Shown here piece after piece: positions 1-5,045 of a stretch of DNA of 5,045 bases. Every line of letters begins with the position of its first letter. The first letter of the stretch is position 1. Under the pieces are notes generated by a model that was not told the origin of the DNA, searched no databases, and was given only the letters and a program-made list of their open reading frames with translations. Source of the stretch: a bacterium (GTDB lineage Bacteria; Bdellovibrionota; FAC87; UBA2466); assembly GCA_022842225.1 (NCBI GenBank), contig JALHPX010000261.1:1-5045 (forward strand), given 5' to 3'. A program made the translations under genes and the position numbers.

Positions 1-1
1 A

Positions 2-121
2 GCGACGATTGAGGCGATTTTCGTAGCGGCTGCTTTGTTGGGAAAATGGGATCTCACGCTGCTTGCGAAGTATTATTTCGGCCGGGCCTTCATCGAGAAA
101 AATACCGAGCGATTTAAGTAA
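2..121 (+). CDS. C-terminal end of an unidentified protein (5' truncated by window edge)
   Basis: The frame starting at base 2 is open from the window edge to a TAA at 119-121 and gives 39 residues ending in FIEKNTERFK. The stretch has protein-like composition: a hydrophobic segment (IEAIFVAAALLG, about residues 3-14), a short link with Trp, then an aromatic and basic amphipathic tail (LLAKYYFGRAFIEK). This could be the end of a membrane or membrane-associated protein, but I recognise no family and propose no function. It points towards dnaE2, so the two genes converge. The same frame stays open for 42 further codons after the TAA, so a sequencing error or nonsense mutation cannot be excluded. 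The gene may also be a chance open frame, since only 120 bases are visible. Confidence 0.45.
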   Translation, partial: ATIEAIFVAAALLGKWDLTLLAKYYFGRAFIEKNTERFK

Positions 122-281
122 CTGGGAGTTTATCAGCCTGTTTCCGACAGCGCGTTTTCCATTCTTGCCGATACCCACCGTACCTCAATGACCCGTCGAC
201 AGAACCGTGGCCGCGTTCCTAAAACTTCTCCCGTCGGAGTGGGTGACTAAAGAATTGCTGCAATACCAGATCTACTTTTCT

Positions 282-311
282 AAAAGGCGCTAATCACAGA
301 GCGCTGCTTTT
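282..311. terminator. Candidate bidirectional intrinsic terminator between convergent genes
   Basis: On the plus strand, AAAAG (282-286) and GCGCT (287-291) are followed by an 8-nt loop (292-299), then AGCGC (300-304), a 2-nt bulge TG, and CTTTTT (307-312). The inner GC-rich stem is a perfect 5 bp, and the A/T tracts extend it by 5 bp across the bulge. A T-run follows the hairpin in both directions: CTTTTT on the plus strand, and CTTTT after the stem on the minus strand. It begins at the dnaE2 stop codon, where an operon terminator would sit. The inner stem is short, so efficiency is uncertain. The preceding bases 122-281 contain no gene or other signal I can support. Confidence 0.45.
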
Positions 312-3300
312 TAGTAAAAATCGTGCGAAGCGGCAGGCAGTTGGCCAAGCAATGCTTCTGCACTTTCCACTAGGACATTTACAACTTTCCCATGCGCTGA
401 GCGTTGGACTTTTCCTGTCGCCATGAGGAACGAAGTCTCTAAGATCTGTTTGCGGTATTGATTGAAAATATTCTTCCAGATAATCAGATTCGTGAAACCT
501 GCCTCGTCTTCTAGTGTGACAAAACACACTCCCTTTGCCGTTGGGGGCATTTGGCGACACACCACTAGCCCAGCCGTTTTAATCATTTTGCCATGTGCGG
601 TTTGAATGATTTCATCCGAACGCAAGATCCCCGTTCGCTTTAAATGCGGGCGCATGTATTCGACTGGGTGATCGGTGATGCAAACGGATTGCGCTTCATA
701 ATCGAGCGAAATTTTCTCCCATTTCTTTTCCTTTGGTAGCTCCAGAGGCAATTCGTCGGGTTGGAAATCCTGCCAAGGGCTGTCTTGCAAGTGCAGTCCC
801 TGGATTTTCCAAAAAGCGTCGCGGCGTGCAATCCCTAGGCTTTCAAATGCGTGAGCAGAGGCTAGTAGGAATAAGTCACGTTTGGTTAAGGCTGGAGTGC
901 GAGCAATGAAATCTCCCAAGCTACGATAAGGCCCATTTCGCTGGCGATTCTTCTCAATCGCTTCGCCTGTTTTTTTGATAAAGCCAGAAATCTCGCGCAA
1001 TCCCATGCGCATTGCCATGGGCGCTTCTAAAGTATTGTCCCAATGCGAGCGCTGGATATCGACGGGAAGAGCCTTCACTCCGTGTCTCTCGGCGTCGTAA
1101 ATGAGAGTGCGCTTGGAATAAAAGCCCATGGGCTGAGCATTTAAAATGGCGGTGAGATAAGCGCCTGGGTAGTAATGCCGCAGCCACGCCGTGGCGTAGA
1201 CCAGGATAGAAAACGACGCTGCATGCGATTCAGGGAAGCCATACTCGGCAAAGCCTTGGATCTGAGAGAAGACGCGCTCCGCGTATTCGACGGGCACGCC
1301 CTTTTGAATCAGGCCGTTTTGAAAGCGCTCTTTCATAAACGACAGGCCTTCTTCGGATTTGCGCCACGTGCCCATGGCGCGTCGCAGTTCATCGGCCTGG
1401 CCGCCGGTGAAGCCAGCAACTTCCATTGCCATCTTCATGACCTGCTCTTGGAAAATCGGCACACCGAAAGTTTTCTTCAGGATCTTTTCTAAGAGAGGGT
1501 GGGCATACTCTACGGGCTCCTCCCCCGATCGCCTTCTTAAATAAGGATGAATCATTTGCCCTTGAATGGGGCCCGGGCGAACGAGTGAAATCTCCACGAC
1601 AATATCAAAAAAGTTTCGCGGCTTTAAACGCGGTAGCATATTCATCTGCGCGCGGGATTCGATTTGGAATAATCCCACTGTGTCACCCTCACAGATTTGA
1701 TCGTAAACCTTAGGATCCTCTGCAGGAATACTGGCCAGTGTGAGAGGGCGGTGGAATTGCTTATCGACGATATCTAGGCATTTGCGGATGCACGATAGAA
1801 TCCCCAATCCCAAAATATCCACCCGCACAAATCCCAGCGCATCGAGATCGTTCTTGTCCCATTGCACAATCGTACGACCGGGCATGGCGGCTTTTTCAAT
1901 CGGTACATTGCGCGTCAGTCGCTCTTGGCACAGCACAAATCCGCCCACGTGCGTGCCGATATGGCGAGGGAAGGTGAGGATTTCTTCTGTCAAAGCCAGG
2001 CATTGATACAAAGTCTGCGGAGTTACCAATGGCGCCTGTTTTTGGAATTCCTCTAGCGGAATGGTTTCTCTCTTCGTGCGGTGGGTAAGGGTAAGAAAAT
2101 TCTCCACCACCGATTCTGGAATCTGAAACACCTTTCCCACTTCGCGCAAAGCGGATTTACGACGAAAGCAAATCACTTCCGCGGTGATGGCTGCGCGGTC
2201 GCGGCCATAGCGCGAGTAAATATACTGAATCACTTCTTCGCGGCGCTCATGCTCAAAATCGATATCAATATCGGGCGGCTCTTTGCGTTCTCTGGATAAG
2301 AACCGCTCAAAAAGAAAATCCATGCGCACGGGATCAATCGACGTAATTTCTAAGACAAAGCAGACGATAGAATTCGCAGCCGAACCCCGGCCCTGACATA
2401 AAATTCCCTGGCTCCTGGCAAATTGCACGATGTCCCAAATCGTGAGGAAGTAATCTTCGTACTGCAGCTCCGCGATTAATTTTAATTCGCGCTCGATTTG
2501 CACACGTACGGGGAGAGGGAGGCCCTTTGGGTATTTCTTTTGCGCGCCGTCCTGGACGAGTTTTTCCAAATAGCCAGAAGAAGTGAAGCCTTCGGGGATC
2601 CATTCCATCGGGTAGCGGTAGCGCAATTCGGAGAGAGAGAACTTGCACTGCTCAAAGATCTCCACCGTATTCTCCATCCAATCCCAGTGCTGGTGAAAAA
2701 TCCGTGAGAGAGAATCAATGGGTTTCACGAAACGCTCGGCGTTAGGTAAGAGCCTCAAGCCTGCTTGTGCCAGTGGTGTGCGGTGGCGAATGCAGGTGAG
2801 TACATCATGCAGCGCTTTGCGCGAAGGCATGTGAAAAAGCGGTTCGTTCGTTGCGATGACAGACAGGCCGACTTGTCGTGCTAGAAAATCTGTTTTCTCC
2901 AAAGAGCTTTGCCCATCTAGGAAAAAACTCGCGGCTAAGAAAATCCGGCTACCAAAAGCAGCTTTCATCGCTTGGATTTCGGCCAGTCCCTGTTGGAGTT
3001 GAGTGCCTGGAACCAGGGCAAAGAGGTGCTGGCTTTTTTCTAGGATGCTTTGCAGGGAAAGCGGCGGACGGACTTCTAAGTCTTTATCTAGATTCTGATG
3101 CGCCTCGCTTAAGATCTCGCATAGGTCCCCATACCCTTCGCGGTTTTTCGCTAAAAGTACGAGCCTCAGGCCTGATGCCAAAGTGACTTCCGTGCCGTGG
3201 GCTAGGGGGAACTTACTTTTCTCAGCTTGCGTGTGCGCACGTGCACTGCCGTAAAACCCATCGCAATCGGCGATAGCGATTCCCCGATATCCCATCGCTT

Positions 3301-3409
3301 GCGCGGCCTGCACCATTTCTTCGGGATGAGAAGAGGCTTGAAGAAACGAAAAAGAACTCTTCGCCATCAACTCCACAAACGGCGGTAATTTTTGAATAGG
3401 CTTATTCAT
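311..3409 (-). CDS. dnaE2: Error-prone DNA polymerase III alpha subunit DnaE2 (ImuC)
   Basis: This is a 1032-aa C-family DNA polymerase, the usual length for DnaE2, which copies across damaged DNA during induced mutagenesis with ImuA and ImuB. Domains in order are a PHP domain (about 11-210), palm and fingers (about 320-800), a helix-hairpin-helix-like segment (about 800-870) and an OB fold (about 940-1015). The palm carries PDIDIDF at 379-385 (D380 and D382 are the likely catalytic pair) and VDILGLG with D531 as the third acidic residue, so catalysis should be intact. DnaE2-type blocks are GRGSAANS (340-347), GLFQIESRAQM (579-589), RPGPIQGQMIHPYLRRR (611-627), FPESHAASFS (725-734) and the terminal ASHDFY, which replaces the usual ASRDFH. 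The first PHP motif, normally ELHxxSNFSF, reads ELMAKSSFSF here, so a metal-binding histidine is missing; H59 of the SARAH block remains. The ATG overlaps the imuB stop by 8 nt and has no good Shine-Dalgarno sequence (only GGGG three bases away), which implies translational coupling. The conserved FVEL at residues 11-14 supports this start. Confidence 0.97.
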   Translation of the reverse strand: MNKPIQKLPPFVELMAKSSFSFLQASSHPEEMVQAAQAMGYRGIAIADCDGFYGSARAHTQAEKSKFPLAHGTEVTLASGLRLVLLAKNREGYGDLCEILSEAHQNLDKDLEVRPPLSLQSILEKSQHLFALVPGTQLQQGLAEIQAMKAAFGSRIFLAASFFLDGQSSLEKTDFLARQVGLSVIATNEPLFHMPSRKALHDVLTCIRHRTPLAQAGLRLLPNAERFVKPIDSLSRIFHQHWDWMENTVEIFEQCKFSLSELRYRYPMEWIPEGFTSSGYLEKLVQDGAQKKYPKGLPLPVRVQIERELKLIAELQYEDYFLTIWDIVQFARSQGILCQGRGSAANSIVCFVLEITSIDPVRMDFLFERFLSRERKEPPDIDIDFEHERREEVIQYIYSRYGRDRAAITAEVICFRRKSALREVGKVFQIPESVVENFLTLTHRTKRETIPLEEFQKQAPLVTPQTLYQCLALTEEILTFPRHIGTHVGGFVLCQERLTRNVPIEKAAMPGRTIVQWDKNDLDALGFVRVDILGLGILSCIRKCLDIVDKQFHRPLTLASIPAEDPKVYDQICEGDTVGLFQIESRAQMNMLPRLKPRNFFDIVVEISLVRPGPIQGQMIHPYLRRRSGEEPVEYAHPLLEKILKKTFGVPIFQEQVMKMAMEVAGFTGGQADELRRAMGTWRKSEEGLSFMKERFQNGLIQKGVPVEYAERVFSQIQGFAEYGFPESHAASFSILVYATAWLRHYYPGAYLTAILNAQPMGFYSKRTLIYDAERHGVKALPVDIQRSHWDNTLEAPMAMRMGLREISGFIKKTGEAIEKNRQRNGPYRSLGDFIARTPALTKRDLFLLASAHAFESLGIARRDAFWKIQGLHLQDSPWQDFQPDELPLELPKEKKWEKISLDYEAQSVCITDHPVEYMRPHLKRTGILRSDEIIQTAHGKMIKTAGLVVCRQMPPTAKGVCFVTLEDEAGFTNLIIWKNIFNQYRKQILETSFLMATGKVQRSAHGKVVNVLVESAEALLGQLPAASHDFY
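3402..3409 (-). other. imuB stop / dnaE2 start overlap (translational coupling site)
   Basis: The minus-strand octamer ATGAATAA contains the dnaE2 start codon and the imuB stop codon, with dnaE2 in the +1 frame. No convincing Shine-Dalgarno sequence precedes it. This arrangement is typical of termination-reinitiation coupling and would tie the amount of DnaE2 to that of its adaptor ImuB. The coupling itself is inferred, not shown. Confidence 0.6.
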
Positions 3410-4703
3410 AAACCCCGTGGATGAACCAGCGATTGAGTTTTTTGGACCAGAACACCCAAAGCCGGTCGCCTTTGGGTGTGTGGGCGATGAAGTAAACGCG
3501 CTCTTGTGCTTCCGAGGGTTTATCTGTTTCCCACCAGCTCTCGGTTAATTTTTCGGTGGGGATTAATTTCCAAGTATTCGTCGGTAAACAAGGGCGCGGC
3601 TTGTCGTAGAGGAAAAAGGGTCTAGAGAGAGGGCAAGAGCTCTGCGGCACTGTTTGTCTGGATTTAGGGTGTGGCCACACCAAGCGCGTGGAGCGCTCGG
3701 GCAAGTAACTGGGCATGCACTCGGCAACGCCCGCGCGATCTTCTCCCAGGCGCGCTTGCAATCGACTAATAAACTCCGAGAGCTCGGCGAGTTTCTTCTC
3801 AGAGTCGTCAAAGAGACTGAGCTGGCCCTTGGGTTCGGGAATACTTTCCAGTACGCCGACTTCGAGATCCTGCAGTGGCGAATTCCATTCCTGCTGAGAA
3901 TTTTGCAAGAAGTCGCGCAAGAGACCCCAAAGAATGTGCGCCTGTTGCACGGGCTCTTTGAGCGTGACTCGTTGTCTTAAGACTTGTTTGGATTCGAGCG
4001 AGTACTGAATTTCGATTTTGGTGGCCGATAGCGCGCGGCCTTTTAGCCGCGTTTCTATTCGAGCTAAAATCTCTTTTAATGCGTAGAGCAGCGAATCTAA
4101 TCCGGCGATATCGTCGGTAGGCGCGTTCTCGCGAATGGGTTCGGTGGGGAAAAACAGCGGCAGCACGAGTTCTCTTTTGCCGCTGGCCCAATCGTGCAGG
4201 CCGGCTCCCATTTTGCCAAAACGTTTTTGGACGGAGGGCAGGGGGAGTTTTAAAAAATCGGCAATGTAACGTAGCCCCACTTTTTTTAGAAACGCAGTGA
4301 GATCGACGCGTTCTTCCATTTCGTCGGAAATTTTCCAAGGGTCGCCACAATAATCGAGGCGTTGAATGGGCAGAGCCTGGAGCACTTTGCGACTCTGCCC
4401 GGGCGCTGCAAAACTGCGGTTTTGAATTGCGAGCGGCAGCCCCCACTCGGGCCGATCGGTGACGACGGCTTGGCCTTCCCAGGAGAGTTCATCCAAGATT
4501 TCTCCCGCGCGGTTGAGCACATTAGATTCGCTGCCGAAATATTTTTCGGTCGAACTAATTTCCAAAAAGAGCACGCTGGGCGCGATCTTCTCACTCAGTG
4601 GAGATTTAAGCGCGCAGACGCTTACTTTCGGCGTCAGACTCAAACAAGCCTCGGGGAGGCTTGGCAGATCGTGCGGGCTTTGAAGGTAGAGAAATCGTTT
4701 CAT
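3402..4703 (-). CDS. imuB: ImuB, catalytically inactive Y-family polymerase-like clamp adaptor (short form)
   Basis: This 433-aa protein belongs to the UmuC/DinB-related ImuB family, which in studied bacteria does not polymerise but recruits DnaE2 and ImuA to the beta clamp. Visible parts are an N-terminal strand (MKRFLYLQSP), the block LFLEISSTEKYFG (45-57; LLLDITG..LFGG in relatives), a linker and helix-hairpin-helix region (about 112-176, KKVGLRYIADFLKLP then RFGKMG), a little-finger domain (about 195-290), a consensus clamp-binding motif QLSLF at 294-298, and a family-typical tail with ESWWE (388-392), DRLWVFW and WFIHGVYE. The acidic DxD and SIDE motifs of active Y-family enzymes are absent. 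Family members are commonly around 500 aa; about 60-70 residues of palm between the first strand and the LEIS block are missing. The start cannot move upstream, because an in-frame TAG lies at 4722-4724 and no start codon follows it before this ATG. The gene overlaps imuA by 98 nt and dnaE2 by 8 nt. Confidence 0.93.
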   Translation of the reverse strand: MKRFLYLQSPHDLPSLPEACLSLTPKVSVCALKSPLSEKIAPSVLFLEISSTEKYFGSESNVLNRAGEILDELSWEGQAVVTDRPEWGLPLAIQNRSFAAPGQSRKVLQALPIQRLDYCGDPWKISDEMEERVDLTAFLKKVGLRYIADFLKLPLPSVQKRFGKMGAGLHDWASGKRELVLPLFFPTEPIRENAPTDDIAGLDSLLYALKEILARIETRLKGRALSATKIEIQYSLESKQVLRQRVTLKEPVQQAHILWGLLRDFLQNSQQEWNSPLQDLEVGVLESIPEPKGQLSLFDDSEKKLAELSEFISRLQARLGEDRAGVAECMPSYLPERSTRLVWPHPKSRQTVPQSSCPLSRPFFLYDKPRPCLPTNTWKLIPTEKLTESWWETDKPSEAQERVYFIAHTPKGDRLWVFWSKKLNRWFIHGVYE

Positions 4704-5045
4704 GGTTTTGAAGGAATTCCCCTAAAGACGAAAGTGGATAAGAGGCTCGGAAAAACCAGTGAGGGAGGTTTTGTTTGCAGAGAACAAAAATCCGACAGCG
4801 TAAGGACTCGGCTACTAATTGCATCTTTCGAAGCATCGCGGGTCTGCACCCTTCCGATGCTCTTAAAATCAGGTTCTCAAACAGGCCGGTTTGCACGGCT
4901 TCTAACGCATAGGCCCATGTTTCTTTGGCGTCTCGGGTCTTTGCAAAGACTGCGGTCTGGTAGGTTAGTGCCTCGTCCATCACTTCGATCATCCGATCGA
5001 CATGAGTTTTCGCCAGAATGAGCGGGGGCGAGATGATGAATGTGT
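4606..5045 (-). CDS. imuA: ImuA, RecA-like accessory protein of the mutasome (C-terminal part; 5' end outside window)
   Basis: The minus-strand frame is open from the window edge to a TAA at 4606-4608 and encodes 145 residues, so the N-terminal part with any Walker motif lies beyond base 5045. The visible part matches the ImuA C-terminal pattern: an aromatic/acidic helix ETWAYALEAVQTGLFENLIL (relatives: LWALEQALRSG..AVL), then MLRKMQLVAESLRCRIFVL (relatives: LRRLQLAAEAGG..LLLR), then WFFRASYPL at the usual RWRV-type strand. The last 32 residues, rich in Ser, Pro, Arg and Lys and ending in ESKRLRA, are encoded inside the imuB overlap and show no family motif. Position directly upstream of imuB and dnaE2 strongly supports the call. 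In characterised systems this protein interacts with ImuB and is needed for induced mutagenesis. An internal ATG at 4990-4992 exists, but the homology and open frame continue upstream of it, so I treat the gene as running off the window. An alternative name for the family is SulA- or RecA-like ImuA. Confidence 0.83.
   Translation of the reverse strand, partial: TFIISPPLILAKTHVDRMIEVMDEALTYQTAVFAKTRDAKETWAYALEAVQTGLFENLILRASEGCRPAMLRKMQLVAESLRCRIFVLCKQNLPHWFFRASYPLSSLGEFLQNHETISLPSKPARSAKPPRGLFESDAESKRLRA
4717..4723 (-). promoter_or_regulatory. Weak candidate ribosome binding site for imuB
   Basis: On the minus strand, AGGGGAA lies 13 nt before the imuB ATG, inside the imuA coding sequence. 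The purine run is Shine-Dalgarno-like but the spacing is longer than the usual 5-9 nt. It supports the ATG at 4701-4703 only weakly; initiation may depend on ribosomes already translating imuA. Confidence 0.3.

Noticed and set aside
228..239. Small inverted repeat CTCC-CGTC-GGAG
   Set aside because: Only a 4-bp stem and no following T-run; too weak to call a terminator or operator.
188..250. Small plus-strand ORF of 20 codons starting at an ATG
   Set aside because: No ribosome binding site and no recognisable similarity; it is part of the chance open frame after the left-hand gene.
3808..4446. Minus-strand 212-codon open frame within imuB in another frame
   Set aside because: The translation is Arg/Ala/Ser-rich low-complexity text typical of an out-of-frame reading; the imuB frame carries all recognisable motifs.
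4362..5021. Plus-strand open frame of 219 codons antisense to imuA/imuB
   Set aside because: It lies opposite two well-recognised coding regions, shows no family features, and its length is explained by the codon composition of the sense genes.
1..5045. CRISPR array, tRNA/rRNA, insertion sequence or LexA box
   Set aside because: I saw no regularly spaced repeats, tRNA-like cloverleaf, transposase or terminal inverted repeats. No convincing LexA palindrome was found by eye, including TTAC-N3-GTAA and GAAC-N4-GTTC types; the operon promoter is off the window.

Overview
The window is dominated by an inducible-mutagenesis (translesion synthesis) operon on the minus strand, read from high to low coordinates as imuA (3' part only) - imuB - dnaE2. 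Together the three products form the cassette called the mycobacterial or bacterial 'mutasome'. DnaE2 is the error-prone C-family polymerase. ImuB is a catalytically dead Y-family relative that bridges DnaE2 to the beta sliding clamp. ImuA is a RecA-like accessory protein. The organism is a bacterium of roughly 50% GC by eye. This cassette is typical of Proteobacteria in the broad sense (including Bdellovibrio-like lineages), Actinobacteria and others. The sequence alone does not fix the taxon; a Proteobacterial or Bdellovibrionota-like source is only a guess from the style of the proteins.

Layout. Bases 2-121 (+) hold the last 39 codons of a gene I do not recognise, entering from outside the window. 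Bases 122-281 hold no gene I can support. At about 282-311 there is a short hairpin flanked by A/T tracts that could act as a terminator in both directions, between the convergent left-hand gene and dnaE2. Bases 311-3409 (-) are dnaE2, 3402-4703 (-) are imuB, and 4606 to the window end (-) is the C-terminal part of imuA.

The three operon genes overlap without gaps: imuA/imuB by 98 nt and imuB/dnaE2 by 8 nt, with each downstream gene in the +1 frame of its predecessor. This suggests tight translational coupling of a stoichiometric complex. The promoter and any LexA operator would lie beyond base 5045, so SOS control cannot be seen here.

The cassette is a known system, not a new one, but this copy has unusual points. 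ImuB is short (433 aa) and lacks most of the N-terminal palm segment between its first strand and the 'LEISSTEKYFG' block. The 98-nt imuA/imuB overlap codes for two proteins. The PHP domain of DnaE2 has lost its first metal-binding histidine motif. The only beta-clamp motif I found in the cassette is a consensus QLSLF in ImuB.
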